Part shown: positions 22,834-32,163 of the stretch, piece after piece
Numbering within the stretch: the first letter of the stretch is position 1
Layout: each line of letters starts with the position of its first letter
From: Pseudomonadales bacterium
GTDB lineage: Bacteria; Pseudomonadota; Gammaproteobacteria; Pseudomonadales; Pseudohongiellaceae
Direction of reading: 5' to 3'
DNA: 64,000 nt
Assembly: GCA_012103535.1 (NCBI GenBank)
Contig: WLWQ01000001.1
Span: forward strand, 248,001-312,000
Made by a program: the position numbers and the translations under genes
Notes under the pieces: model-generated
Told to the model about the DNA's origin: nothing
What the model saw: only the letters and a program-made list of their open reading frames with translations
Database searches by the model: none

Positions 22834-23799
22834 ATGGCTGAATCGCAAAAAAATCAAAGTAAGACGAGAGAGCAGGTTCGGTCAGTCCGAATAACTGAGC
22901 GGCATGATGGTCAGCGTCTCGATAATTTTCTCATTCGGGAGCTAAAAGGCGTACCCAGGACCCGAATTTACAGAATTATTCGCAGAGGCGAAGTCAGGGT
23001 CAATAAAAAGCGCTGTAAGCCTGATTTTAAACTCAGTGTTGGGGATGAAGTTCGAATCCCGCCCGTGCGTGAAGGCAAAAGGTCAATTCCCAGCAAAATC
23101 AGCCCCGCCATAGCTGAATTGCTGCAAAGCAGTGTATTGCTGGAAACGGACCTACTATTGGTCATCAACAAGCCAGCAGGCTTGTCGGTCCATGGGGGCT
23201 CTGGAGTTCGCCTCGGCATCATCGAAGCCTTGCGCCAGATGAAACAGGAGTGGCGTCATGCAGAGCTTGCTCACCGCCTTGACCGGGACACTTCCGGATG
23301 CCTAATAATTGCCAAAAAAGCTAATGCTTTAAAGCAGATACAAGATGAATTTAAAGGAAAACGTGTAGAGAAAATCTATCATGCGCTAGTCCATGGTCAG
23401 TGGCCTGAAGAGATCGTAGAGATCAGTGCACCTTTGCGGAAAAATCAGCTTAGTTCTGGTGAACGCATCGTCCAGGTTAGCGCAGACGGCAAATCGGCAG
23501 AAACCCGCTTTACGGTGCTTGAGCGCTATGCAATGGCTAGCCTGTTAGAAGTTAGTCCCACCACCGGGCGAACCCATCAGATTCGAGTTCATTGCCAATA
23601 TGCTGGGTATCCTATCCTGGGAGATCAAAAATACGGCCCCAAATCGATGCAAAATGAATTAAAACCCATTAAAAAGCTTTGTCTTCACGCTGCAAAAATA
23701 CGTTTTTCAGATCCCGCTTCAGATGGCTGGCTGGAAGTTGAAGCCCTTGGGATAAAATCTTCAGAGGCGTTAAATCTGAATTATGATTTATATATTTAA
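22834..23799 (+). CDS. rluC: 23S rRNA pseudouridine synthase RluC
   Basis: 321 residues: an N-terminal S4 RNA-binding domain (about 18-75) and an RluA-family catalytic domain with H-R-L-D-R-D-T-S-G, in which Asp150 is the predicted nucleophile. RluC modifies 23S rRNA positions 955, 2504 and 2580 in E. coli. Its place at the head of the yceD-rpmF-plsX cluster supports RluC over RluD. Unlike in many relatives, no HAD phosphatase, sppA or maf gene separates it from yceD. The basic N-terminal tail is usual for RluC. Confidence 0.9.
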   Translation: MAESQKNQSKTREQVRSVRITERHDGQRLDNFLIRELKGVPRTRIYRIIRRGEVRVNKKRCKPDFKLSVGDEVRIPPVREGKRSIPSKISPAIAELLQSSVLLETDLLLVINKPAGLSVHGGSGVRLGIIEALRQMKQEWRHAELAHRLDRDTSGCLIIAKKANALKQIQDEFKGKRVEKIYHALVHGQWPEEIVEISAPLRKNQLSSGERIVQVSADGKSAETRFTVLERYAMASLLEVSPTTGRTHQIRVHCQYAGYPILGDQKYGPKSMQNELKPIKKLCLHAAKIRFSDPASDGWLEVEALGIKSSEALNLNYDLYI

Positions 23800-23887
23800 A
23801 ACAATGAGATAACGGTAATAGATAAACTATCACATTACCTAATATTTTTTTGACAGAAGCACTCACGAAGCCTATTATTGCGCGCCT

Positions 23888-24402
23888 ATGTCAGAGAGCC
23901 TTATTCCAACTTATGTTGATACACGAAAGGTCTTTCTGCAGCTGGAAAAGATTAGCGGTAAGGTCGCTTTGGAAAAACTCCCTAGATTCCTGGATTCCTT
24001 GGCGAACAACCAGGGCACGGTGGATGTAGAGCTTGGTTTTTCCATCAATCAATCAAATCAGAGAGTTATAGAAGGAAATCTGTTGGCGCAGGTAGAAGTT
24101 ACCTTGAGCCTTTAGCGATTCGATTGGAGGACGACATAAGCTTGGCACTGTTTGCGGAAGAGGCTGCAGTGGCCAATCTGAACCCTAAATATGATCCGTG
24201 GATCTGTGATGACTTTAAGCTGGTGCTGGCTGGATTAATCGAAGAACAACTTATGCTGTGCATGCCTATTGTGAACTTTCACGAAGACAAGGCTTGCCTG
24301 GACAAACTGGGCTACAAAAAGATCAAAATTGGGCCAACGGATGAAGAATCGATCGATTCAGATGAAAATCCTTTTGCTGTGCTTAAAGCACTTAAAAAAT
24401 AG
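23888..24402 (+). pseudogene. yceD: Broken yceD (DUF177), frameshift with CQRC loss
   Basis: YceD is a small conserved protein linked to 23S rRNA accumulation and encoded just before rpmF. Here the N-terminal part (23888-24115, 75 codons) ends in V-E-V-T-L-S-L and a TAG. The C-terminal part continues one frame over as L-E-P-L-A-I-R-L-E-D-D and runs to 24402, with the family's E-E-Q-L-M-L-C-M-P-I-V and the N-P-F-A-V-L-K-A-L-K-K tail. The conserved C-Q-R-C motif expected between them is absent. The frame change fits a 13- or 19-base deletion; 19 would be one unit between two CTTGAGC copies. Translational restart at TTG 24142, with GGAGG at 24126-24130, could still make the C-terminal piece. Confidence 0.75.
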
Positions 24403-24454
24403 AATTTAACTGTTTGAAACATAAAGATATATAGATTTTTATTAGGAGCAACTA

Positions 24455-24634
24455 ATGGCTGTTCAAAAGAGCAAAGTGACCCGTTCAAGACGAAATAAGC
24501 GGCGCACACATGACTCACTCTCTGGACCCACTTTGTCTACCGACAAAACCACCGGTGAAGTGCACCGTCGTCATCACGTTACTGCTGATGGCTTCTATAA
24601 AGGCAAGAAAGTACTGGATCTCGGCGACGAGTAA
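24455..24634 (+). CDS. rpmF: Ribosomal protein L32
   Basis: A small gene of 59 codons plus stop, read directly from the sequence: it begins [14 protein letters not shown] and ends K-V-L-D-L-G-D-E. L32 is a basic, exposed component of the 50S subunit. The [10 protein letters not shown] motif and the [11 protein letters not shown] segment are diagnostic of the gammaproteobacterial, zinc-free form. AGGAG lies ten bases before the ATG. The TAA is immediately followed by the plsX start codon, so the two are translationally coupled. Conserved position between yceD and plsX. Confidence 0.97.
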   Translation: MAVQKSKVTRSRRNKRRTHDSLSGPTLSTDKTTGEVHRRHHVTADGFYKGKKVLDLGDE

Positions 24635-25642
24635 TTGGGCTTGGTAAAGCGCATAGCTGTTGATGCTATGGGCGGTGACGGTGGGGTTGAATTAACAATC
24701 CCTGCCGCAGCGCAAGCGCTAGAAAAATTCTCTGATATTGTGCTCACTCTGGTTGGTAATGAAGACCAGATTAAATCCCTGTTGCCCCAAAATTTAGCGA
24801 CGACTGACCGAGTTCAGATCGTGCATGCGCCAGACGTTATTACTGATGAAGATAAACCCGGCAATGTCCTCCGCAGTGGCAAGGCATCTTCTATGTATGT
24901 GGCGGCAGAGCTGGCCAAGGACGAGAAAGTCCAAGCTATGGTAAGCGCAGGTAATACTGGTGCTCTACTCATGATTGGAAGACATCTGCTTAAAACTATT
25001 CCCGGAATTCACAAGCCTGCCATTGTGGCAACGATTCCTGGGGCAAGCAGGCAGGCTTTTCTATTAGATGTTGGAGCCAATCCCGATTGCTCGGCTCAGC
25101 AACTCTTCGAATTTGCCGTCATGGGCTCAGTATTGGCCGAATCACTGGATGCAAGCTCTGCACGGGTTGGATTACTCAATATAGGAGCGGAACAATTCAA
25201 AGGTACTGACATAGTCAGGCAGACCTCGGAGAAACTGGAGCAGTGTGAAGAAATTGACTATGTAGGTTTTGTTGAAGCGAATGAATTGTTTGAAGGCAAA
25301 GCAGATGTAGTTGTGTGTGATGGTTACGTCGGGAACGTAACTATAAAATCCAGTGCAGGCGTGGCCAACGTGGTTAAAAAATTGCTGGCGGAAGGCATCG
25401 ACAACAATTCACTGTTAGATTCACCTTCAACTTCCGTACTTACTCGATTGACTGCACGGATAAATCCACAACGGTTTAATGGTGCGAGTTTATTAGGATT
25501 GCAAGGCAGTATTATTAAAAGCCATGGCAATGCAACTCAGGAAGGATTTGCGTATGCCATTCAGCAAGCTATGACTGAAATAGAAAATGCTGTGCCTCAA
25601 TTGATTGCTAAAAAAGTAGCTGCCATTATTGAAGCTAACTAA
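24635..25642 (+). CDS. plsX: Phosphate acyltransferase PlsX
   Basis: Makes acyl-phosphate from acyl-ACP for phospholipid synthesis; a peripheral membrane enzyme. 335 residues, with the diagnostic I-A-V-D-A-M-G-G-D-G-G near the N-terminus, the S-A-G-N-T-G-A-L-L motif around residue 107 and the D-V-G-A-N-P-D-C region. I use the TTG at 24635 that directly follows the rpmF stop; an in-frame TTG at 24641 is a possible alternative. In most relatives fabH follows; here a 129-base gap leads to fabD. Confidence 0.94.
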   Translation: MGLVKRIAVDAMGGDGGVELTIPAAAQALEKFSDIVLTLVGNEDQIKSLLPQNLATTDRVQIVHAPDVITDEDKPGNVLRSGKASSMYVAAELAKDEKVQAMVSAGNTGALLMIGRHLLKTIPGIHKPAIVATIPGASRQAFLLDVGANPDCSAQQLFEFAVMGSVLAESLDASSARVGLLNIGAEQFKGTDIVRQTSEKLEQCEEIDYVGFVEANELFEGKADVVVCDGYVGNVTIKSSAGVANVVKKLLAEGIDNNSLLDSPSTSVLTRLTARINPQRFNGASLLGLQGSIIKSHGNATQEGFAYAIQQAMTEIENAVPQLIAKKVAAIIEAN

Positions 25643-25771
25643 GCTCGCGCTTGCGGTTAACATTTTGAGCTCTTATAAAGAGCGCTAAGCAATAAATCGC
25701 TGACTGCGCATTTGCGCTAACAAAAATAAACGCATTGTGACTAAAACCGCAACTAGTCCAATAGGTAAGGT

Positions 25772-26710
25772 ATGCAAAAATTTGGATTCGTATTCCCCGG
25801 GCAGGGCTCACAAAAACTGGGCATGCTATCGGACCTCGCTTCTCGATCACCCGTAATTGAATCGACCTTTAAAGAAGCGTCTGAGATTTTGCAGCAAGAC
25901 TTATGGGAAATTTGTCAGCAGGATAGCAACAATGTCCTCGATCAAACTCATATAACACAGCCTGTGCTGTTAACGGCATCTATTGCTATTTGGAGAACAT
26001 GGAACGAACTCTCTCCACTGCGACCTTCGATTCTGGCTGGCCACAGCCTTGGCGAATATTCAGCCTTGGTCTGTGCGAATTCCATAAGCTTTCAGGACGC
26101 TCTAAGTATTGTGCACCATAGAGGTCAGTTCATGCAGGCCGCTGTACCTGCGGGCGAGGGCAAAATGGCCGCTATAGTGGGATTGGAAAATTATCAAATT
26201 GATGAAATTTGTGACGAAGCTGAAGAAGTGGGCGTGGTATCTGCAGCAAATTTCAATTCTCCCGGACAAACGGTAATTGCTGGCGAAGCGACCGCTGTCG
26301 ATAGGGCTATAGAATTGTGTAAAGAAGCTGGTGCTAAACGTGCTTTGCCACTAAATGTAAGTGTTCCTTCTCACTGCGCACTGATGCGGCCTGCAGCGGA
26401 TAAGCTAAAGGAAGAACTTGCATCGATTGAAGTCAGAACGCCGGATATTGCAGTGGTGCAAAACGTAAACGCAGAGATCTGTGAAGATCCTGAACAAATC
26501 AAGAACAATCTTACCAAGCAACTCTATGCATCCGTACTTTGGGTAGATTGTGTGCAACTTATCTATAAAGCCGGTGTAAATAGGGTGGTCGAATGTGGTC
26601 CCGGCAAAGTTCTGAGTGGTTTAATCAGGCGCATCGAATCTGATGTGCATTGTTTTGGAAGTGATGATTCGGCGAGTTTAGATAGCGCTATTGCCGAAAT
26701 GTCGGCGTAG
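25772..26710 (+). CDS. fabD: Malonyl-CoA-ACP transacylase
   Basis: Loads malonyl groups onto acyl carrier protein for fatty acid synthesis. 312 residues. It opens with F-G-F-V-F-P-G-Q-G-S-Q, carries the nucleophile Ser92 in G-H-S-L-G-E-Y-S, and has the partner histidine in V-P-S-H-C-A-L-M near residue 200. The upstream 129 bases contain a six-bp hairpin (GCTCTT/AAGAGC, 25669-25683) but no trace of fabH. It precedes fabG in the normal order. Confidence 0.96.
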   Translation: MQKFGFVFPGQGSQKLGMLSDLASRSPVIESTFKEASEILQQDLWEICQQDSNNVLDQTHITQPVLLTASIAIWRTWNELSPLRPSILAGHSLGEYSALVCANSISFQDALSIVHHRGQFMQAAVPAGEGKMAAIVGLENYQIDEICDEAEEVGVVSAANFNSPGQTVIAGEATAVDRAIELCKEAGAKRALPLNVSVPSHCALMRPAADKLKEELASIEVRTPDIAVVQNVNAEICEDPEQIKNNLTKQLYASVLWVDCVQLIYKAGVNRVVECGPGKVLSGLIRRIESDVHCFGSDDSASLDSAIAEMSA

Positions 26711-26747
26711 GATTCTGGGAATGCATTTAATTAGGGAGAATGATTAG

Positions 26748-27488
26748 ATGAGTGATCCAAAAGTGGCACTCGTTACCGGGGCAAGTCGAGGCATTGGAAA
26801 AGCAATTGCGTTAGAGCTGGCTCAGCAAGGGTGTACAGTAATTGGCACTGCTACGACTGATGCTGGAGCGAATGCTATAAGTGAATACTTAGCTGCAGTC
26901 GGAGCCACTGGCGCAGGATTTAGTGCAAATGTTGCGGATGATGAGTCTGTAGCAAGCTTAGTGGAAAGGATTATCGAAAATCACGGCGCGCCTAACATTC
27001 TGATAAACAACGCAGGAATAACCCGCGATAACTTACTGATGCGTATGAAAGATGATGAGTGGCATGAAGTTATCAATACTAATCTGAGTTCTATGTATCG
27101 AGTCTGCAAAGCTTGCGTCAAAGGTATGACAAGAGCGCGTTGGGGGCGAATAATCAATATTTCTTCTGTGGTTGGATCAAGTGGTAATCCGGGGCAGTCC
27201 AATTATTGTGCTTCTAAAGCAGGTATAGAAGGTTTTACTCGATCACTTGCCAAAGAAATTGGCTCTAGGGGTATTACCGTAAATTCAGTTGCCCCAGGAT
27301 TTATCGACACCGATATGACCCGTGAGTTACCGGAACAACAAACCGAAGCATTGCTTGCCCAGATCCCGCTGGGTCGACTCGGGCAAGCGGAAGAAATAGC
27401 CTCGGTAGTCGGTTTTTTAGCCTCTGATAAAGGTGCTTATGTAACTGGAGAAACACTTCATGTAAATGGCGGAATGTACATGGCGTAA
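26748..27488 (+). CDS. fabG: 3-oxoacyl-ACP reductase
   Basis: NADPH-dependent short-chain dehydrogenase performing the first reduction of each elongation cycle. 246 residues. The cofactor motif T-G-A-S-R-G-I-G is at residues 10-17, N-N-A-G at 87-90, and the catalytic Ser140, Tyr153 and Lys157 occur in I-S-S and Y-C-A-S-K. It has a full ribosome binding site (GGGAGAA) before the ATG. It is followed by a 226-base gap with a separate acpP promoter. Intact. Confidence 0.96.
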   Translation: MSDPKVALVTGASRGIGKAIALELAQQGCTVIGTATTDAGANAISEYLAAVGATGAGFSANVADDESVASLVERIIENHGAPNILINNAGITRDNLLMRMKDDEWHEVINTNLSSMYRVCKACVKGMTRARWGRIINISSVVGSSGNPGQSNYCASKAGIEGFTRSLAKEIGSRGITVNSVAPGFIDTDMTRELPEQQTEALLAQIPLGRLGQAEEIASVVGFLASDKGAYVTGETLHVNGGMYMA

Positions 27489-27571
27489 AGGAAAAATTGA
27501 GGCGTTTTTTACCGCTGAATAGTTTGCTCAGGAATTGATTAAAAATTAAGCAAATACTGAACAAATTTAAA

Positions 27572-27613
27572 TTGTAATTTAAACATTACAACTACCCAAA
27601 ATAGAGGTAAAAT
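27572..27613 (+). promoter_or_regulatory. Candidate acpP promoter with overlapping palindrome
   Basis: A -35-like TTACAA (27586-27591) and a -10-like TAAAAT (27608-27613) are spaced by 16 bases, about 100 bases before the acpP ATG. The -35 box is the right arm of an inverted repeat TTGTAAT (27572-27578) / ATTACAA (27585-27591) with a six-base centre. A regulator bound there would cover the -35. A separate promoter for acpP is expected because ACP is needed in large excess. No regulator can be named from the sequence. Confidence 0.45.
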
Positions 27614-27714
27614 CGCGTCTCTTAATTACACGGTTGACCCGCAGCGACACAATCGTGACAGAGAGGCTTAGAAAAAAGCCTTACGAAACAAAGTATTAGG
27701 AGCTAATAAAAGAT

Positions 27715-27948
27715 ATGAGTAGCATTGAAGAGCGCGTTAAGAAAATTGTCTGCGAACAGCTTGGCGTTAAGGAAGACGAAGTAAAACCTTCTGCTTCATT
27801 TGTGGAAGATTTAGGCGCTGATTCTTTAGATACCGTCGAATTGGTTATGGCTTTGGAAGAGGAATTTGAAACTGAAATTCCAGATGAGGAAGCTGAAAAA
27901 ATCACAACAGTCCAGCTCGCCTGCGACTATATCAACCAACACCTCTAA
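27715..27948 (+). CDS. acpP: Acyl carrier protein
   Basis: 77-residue acidic four-helix protein. Ser37 in G-A-D-S-L-D-T-V-E is the site for the 4'-phosphopantetheine arm, which carries growing acyl chains. A strong AGGAG lies before the ATG, and a terminator hairpin follows 23 bases after the stop. Together with the own-promoter candidate upstream, this supports a short abundant transcript inside the fab cluster. Intact. Confidence 0.97.
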   Translation: MSSIEERVKKIVCEQLGVKEDEVKPSASFVEDLGADSLDTVELVMALEEEFETEIPDEEAEKITTVQLACDYINQHL

Positions 27949-27970
27949 GTTTTAATTAATGCAAGTACCG

Positions 27971-28010
27971 AAGCTACTCTAGAGTATTCTGGAGTAGCTT
28001 TTGTTTATTT
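27971..28010 (+). terminator. Terminator after acpP
   Basis: The stem AAGCTACTC (27971-27979) with GAGTAGCTT (27992-28000) is followed by the T-rich stretch TTGTTTATTTT. It probably ends most acpP transcripts before fabF and may allow partial read-through. Confidence 0.7.
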
Positions 28011-28040
28011 TACGCGCAGCAATTGAGATAGGAGACCAAC

Positions 28041-29282
28041 TTGAGTAGTAGAAGAGTTGTCGTTACCGGATTGGGTTTAATTACACCGCTTGGTAATGAT
28101 GTAAACACTTCATGGAACGCGCTAAAAAATGGGAAGAGCGGCATTGGCATGCTCGACCATTTCGACGTTAGCGGTTTTAGTACTCAATTCGGTGGTCCAA
28201 TTAAGGACTTCGATTGCACTGAGTACATGGAGCGCAAAGATGCAAGACGCATGGATGAGTTCATGCAATACGGCATTGCTGCAGGTGTGCAAGCGATTAA
28301 TGATTCTGGAGTTGATGTTGAGGCAATAAATACCGAACGGGCAGGAGTTGCAATTGGCTCGGGTATTGGCGGTATCAAGACTATTGAAGATACCGCATTG
28401 CAAATTAGAGATTCTGGCCCCCGTAAAGTTTCTCCATTCTTTGTACCTGGATCTGTTATCAACATGATCGCCGGTAATTTATCTATACGCTATGGCTTAC
28501 GGGGACCAAATATAGCTGTAGTCACAGCCTGCACGACTGGCACTCATAACATCGGAATTGCAGCTAACATGATCACTAACGATCAAGCAGATTTCATGTT
28601 GGTGGGTGGAGCTGAAATGTCGACTTCCCCAGTTGGATTAGGGGGCTTTTGTGCGGCGCGATCGCTTTCCACACGTAACGATGATCCACAAATAGCGAGT
28701 CGTCCTTGGGACAAAGATCGTGATGGCTTTGTTTTAAGTGATGGTGCCGGCATGATGGTTCTAGAGGAACTAGAGCATGCCAGAAATCGTGGCGCAAATA
28801 TCTATGCGGAAATTTCCGGGTTCGGCATGAGTGGTGACGCTTATCACATGACGGCTCCTTCGGAAGGTGGAACTGGCGCAGCACTCTGTATGCAGAACGC
28901 ACTCCGCAGTGCGCAAATGAATCCTGATCAAGTCGATTATGTTAATGCTCATGGAACCTCCACGCCTGCTGGAGATATAACTGAAACAAAAGCTATTAAG
29001 TCAGTCTTCGGTGACCATGCGAGTAAGCTCGCGGTAAGTTCATCGAAGTCGATGATAGGACATCTGCTTGGAGCTTCTGGTGCGGTCGAAGCGATAATTT
29101 GTGTACTCTCATTAAGAGACGAGATAATTACCCCAACAATAAATCTGGACAATCCTGATGACGGCTGCGATCTAGATTATGTTCCCCATACCGCAAGGGA
29201 TCAGGCAGTCAACGTAGTATTGTCAAATTCTTTTGGTTTCGGTGGTACCAACGGCAGCCTTATTTTCTCCCGATTCGCTTAA
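28041..29282 (+). CDS. fabF: 3-oxoacyl-ACP synthase II
   Basis: Elongating condensing enzyme (KAS II) of fatty acid synthesis, 413 residues. The Cys-His-His triad is visible: Cys164 in V-T-A-C-T-T-G-T, a histidine in N-A-H-G-T-S-T-P near residue 304 and another in [12 protein letters not shown] near residue 341. The start is a TTG at 28041 with ATAGGAGA about ten bases upstream; the protein N-terminus R-R-V-V-V-T-G-L-G supports it. In relatives pabC usually lies between fabF and mltG; it is absent here. Confidence 0.96.
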   Translation: MSSRRVVVTGLGLITPLGNDVNTSWNALKNGKSGIGMLDHFDVSGFSTQFGGPIKDFDCTEYMERKDARRMDEFMQYGIAAGVQAINDSGVDVEAINTERAGVAIGSGIGGIKTIEDTALQIRDSGPRKVSPFFVPGSVINMIAGNLSIRYGLRGPNIAVVTACTTGTHNIGIAANMITNDQADFMLVGGAEMSTSPVGLGGFCAARSLSTRNDDPQIASRPWDKDRDGFVLSDGAGMMVLEELEHARNRGANIYAEISGFGMSGDAYHMTAPSEGGTGAALCMQNALRSAQMNPDQVDYVNAHGTSTPAGDITETKAIKSVFGDHASKLAVSSSKSMIGHLLGASGAVEAIICVLSLRDEIITPTINLDNPDDGCDLDYVPHTARDQAVNVVLSNSFGFGGTNGSLIFSRFA

Positions 29283-29368
29283 ATTTTCCTTACCCCTCAT
29301 AGCGCTTCCCAAGGTACTCCGAAGTAAAGATAAACGTTGCAGTCTGGTCGTGATAATACCTAGATAAA

Positions 29369-30445
29369 ATGGTAACGTTTCATTGGGTCTCGAGCGAAAC
29401 ATCTAACATGTCATTTACTAGTGTTGAATACTGGCTGCAAAGGAAATGGTTGCTGGCTGCAATACTCGCTCTGCTGGTCCCGCTTCTCTCCTTGCTTTAT
29501 TTCTTCAGCAAACTCAATCAGCCCATGCCTATTTCTAACGAGAATATTGTTTTCGAAGTAGAGCCTGGAAGTTCACTGACCAGAGTTGCGAATGAATTAG
29601 AAGCACAGGGCTTGATTGATTCTCCATGGATATTAACTCTTTATGCCCGCTTCCAAGGCAATGCCAGCTCAATTCAATCAGGAGAGTATGAGTTAAGTGC
29701 TGGTATTACTCCTGCTGGGTTCCTGAACGAAATGGTGACTGGTAATACGCTTCAATACAGAGTGACCTTAGTTGAAGGTTGGACTCTAGAGCAGGCGGTT
29801 AATGAACTTTGGAGTAATGCTAATATTCGAAGAGCGCTGAACAGCAGCGCTGTTGACTCGGTAGCTGAGCAATTGGAATTAGACTATGGATCGGCGGAAG
29901 GCTTGTTTTATCCGGACACCTATTTCTTTACTAAGGGTGCTACTGATAGCGATATATTGCGAAGGGCCAATCAGAGATTAAAGGAAGTTCTCGCTGAAGC
30001 CTGGGATCGAAGACTCGGCGCCTTACCTTACAATGATGCTTATGAAGCTCTGATAATGGCCTCGATAATCGAAAAAGAATCTGCTGTAGGTAGTGAGCGA
30101 GGACATATAGCCGGGGTTTTTGTTCGTCGACTCGAACAGGGAATGCGTCTGCAATCGGACCCAACTGTTATCTACGGTATGGGAGAGAACTACGATGGTG
30201 ATATCAGGCGCGCAGATCTACTTGAAGAAACTGCTTACAATACTTATCGTATAAACGGCTTACCCCCAACGCCGATTGCAATGGCAGGAGTTGATTCCAT
30301 CAATGCGAGCTTAAATCCTTTGCCATCAGAGTATCTTTATTTCGTTGCCCGTGGCGATGGTTCTCATTACTTCTCAAGTAGCCTTGAAGAACATAATGCG
30401 GCTGTTAGTCGATTCCAATTACAACAGCAGACTCCTTCGCAGTAA
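29369..30445 (+). CDS. mltG: Endolytic murein transglycosylase MltG
   Basis: Inner-membrane glycan-strand terminase (YceG family), 358 residues from the first ATG. One transmembrane helix (about residues 30-47) is followed by a LysM-like subdomain and the catalytic domain with M-A-S-I-I-E-K-E-S, whose glutamate is the predicted catalytic acid, then R-L-Q-S-D-P-T-V-I-Y-G-M-G and the N-T-Y-x-x-N-G-L-P-P-T-P-I motif. The in-frame ATG at 29408 is an equally plausible start; neither has a strong ribosome binding site. It lies between fabF and tmk, as usual. Confidence 0.93.
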   Translation: MVTFHWVSSETSNMSFTSVEYWLQRKWLLAAILALLVPLLSLLYFFSKLNQPMPISNENIVFEVEPGSSLTRVANELEAQGLIDSPWILTLYARFQGNASSIQSGEYELSAGITPAGFLNEMVTGNTLQYRVTLVEGWTLEQAVNELWSNANIRRALNSSAVDSVAEQLELDYGSAEGLFYPDTYFFTKGATDSDILRRANQRLKEVLAEAWDRRLGALPYNDAYEALIMASIIEKESAVGSERGHIAGVFVRRLEQGMRLQSDPTVIYGMGENYDGDIRRADLLEETAYNTYRINGLPPTPIAMAGVDSINASLNPLPSEYLYFVARGDGSHYFSSSLEEHNAAVSRFQLQQQTPSQ

Positions 30446-30457
30446 AAGGAACAGATT

Positions 30458-31090
30458 ATGGCAAAGGGAAAATTCATTACTATTGAAGGTGTCGAGGGAG
30501 TGGGTAAGAGCACCAATATTGATGCCATTAAAAAATATCTAGATTCAAAAAACATTCCCTTTATTGTTACAAGAGAGCCAGGTGGAACTCTTTTAGCAGA
30601 AAAAATTAGAGAATTGCTTTTAAAAATAGACGATGACTCTCCGGTAGAACTTTGCGAACTGCTGTTGGTCTTTGCGGCACGCGCTCAACATTTAGAAAAA
30701 GTTATTAGTCCTGCCTTAGCCAATGGAGATTGGGTGATTTGTGATCGATTTACAGATGCAACCTATGCCTATCAGGGCGGCGGAAGAGGTCTGGATGTTT
30801 CTGTAATTGCGGAACTCGAAACTATGGTGCAAGGGAGTCTTCGACCTGATCTCACAATAATTCTGGACCTGGATCCGGAAACAGGTTTATCCAGGGCAAA
30901 AAACAGGGGCGAATTAGATAGATTTGAAAATGAACAAAAAGAGTTTTTTGAAAAAGTTAGAGCTATGTACTTAAACATTGCCGAGCAACAACCAGATCGC
31001 TGTGCAGTCATTGATGCTGGCAATGATATTGAACAAGTTAGCGCTGCAATTCTAAGTGAAATAACGAGAAGGTTGAGCGTAGAATCATGA
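30458..31090 (+). CDS. tmk: Thymidylate kinase
   Basis: Phosphorylates dTMP to dTDP. 210 residues: P-loop G-V-E-G-V-G-K-S-T at residues 9-17, the T-R-E-P-G-G-T dTMP-binding motif near residue 40, and D-R-F-T-D-A-T-Y-A-Y-Q-G-G-G-R near residue 95, which includes the lid region. Its stop overlaps the holB ATG (ATGA). Intact and essential. Confidence 0.97.
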   Translation: MAKGKFITIEGVEGVGKSTNIDAIKKYLDSKNIPFIVTREPGGTLLAEKIRELLLKIDDDSPVELCELLLVFAARAQHLEKVISPALANGDWVICDRFTDATYAYQGGGRGLDVSVIAELETMVQGSLRPDLTIILDLDPETGLSRAKNRGELDRFENEQKEFFEKVRAMYLNIAEQQPDRCAVIDAGNDIEQVSAAILSEITRRLSVES

Positions 31091-32112
31091 AACTCGAAGA
31101 GCATCCTCCTTTTCCTTGGCAACAATCGATGTGGGGGACTCTTTGTTCACAGTTTGAATCACAACAGCTTGCTCATGCGTTTATGATTTCGGGTTCTCTT
31201 GGCACAGGGAAAAAATTATTCGTCAGGGAGTTTGCAAAATTTGTCATGTGCATGTCTCCAGACAAGGGCTTGGCCTGCGGTGAGTGTCGAAGTTGTTTGT
31301 TTGGAGAGGAGTCAGGTCACCCAGATATTTCGCTGATCGAAGTTGAAGATGGCAGCCGTGATATCAAAATTGAACAAATACGCGGACTATCTAATTTTTT
31401 ATCACAAACCAGTCATGCAGGTAGGGCGAAGATTGCAATTATTGCTGATGCGCATCGCATGAATTTCGCCGCCGCCAATGCACTGCTTAAAACATTAGAA
31501 GAGCCCACAGCGCATACTTATTTATTCCTCGTTTCGCATTTGCCTGGTTCATTACCTGCAACCATTCGCAGTCGTTGCCAGAAGCTTTTCATGCCTATTC
31601 CAACTGCCGAAGTAGCTATCGACTGGATAAAGCGCCATTTGGCCGACCAGGAGGATCCCAAGGCCCATGCGCTGGCAGCGCGCAATTGTCCCTTGCTTGC
31701 GCTGGAACTCGCACAATCGGGGGGCCTGGAGAATCAAATACAGTTTTTACAGAAACTGAAGCAACTCTCTGTGGGTAAAACCAGCATTCAAGCGACGGCA
31801 ACACTGGCTGTAAAACTGGGCGAGCAGGCGGTAATCGGGTATTTACTAGAAGTTTCGACTATTCTAATTAAATATCTCTTAACAAATCAGCAACCTAGTG
31901 AGAGCGAGTCGGAATATCAGGATTTGCTTGCATGGTTTCGCAGGGATGGCGTGGCCTCAGCGCAGATGCCCAGAAGGCTAATGCAGTTTTATGGCCTTGC
32001 GGTGGAAGCTCAGCGACAACTCATGAGCGGTTCCAATCCCAATCCCCAGCTGATAATGGAGTCATTGCTGTGGCGCTGGAGTCAGCTAAGTGTGCTCCGG
32101 CAAGCAGCCTAA
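31087..32112 (+). CDS. holB: DNA polymerase III delta' subunit
   Basis: Clamp-loader subunit, 341 residues, AAA+ fold. A G-S-L-G-T-G-K-K P-loop-like sequence is present near residue 36. A zinc module with cysteines in C-G-E-C-R-S-C follows, and the S-N-F-L-S-Q-T-S and L-K-T-L-E-E-P sensor region comes later. Delta' proteins often lack ATPase activity, so the exact P-loop state is not informative. It is coupled to tmk upstream and followed by pilZ, the conserved tmk-holB-pilZ order. Confidence 0.93.
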   Translation: MKLEEHPPFPWQQSMWGTLCSQFESQQLAHAFMISGSLGTGKKLFVREFAKFVMCMSPDKGLACGECRSCLFGEESGHPDISLIEVEDGSRDIKIEQIRGLSNFLSQTSHAGRAKIAIIADAHRMNFAAANALLKTLEEPTAHTYLFLVSHLPGSLPATIRSRCQKLFMPIPTAEVAIDWIKRHLADQEDPKAHALAARNCPLLALELAQSGGLENQIQFLQKLKQLSVGKTSIQATATLAVKLGEQAVIGYLLEVSTILIKYLLTNQQPSESESEYQDLLAWFRRDGVASAQMPRRLMQFYGLAVEAQRQLMSGSNPNPQLIMESLLWRWSQLSVLRQAA

Positions 32113-32163
32113 GCTTTGCCCCGATTAGGCGAGGCACCGGAACAGGGAAGGAGTTATCACCAG

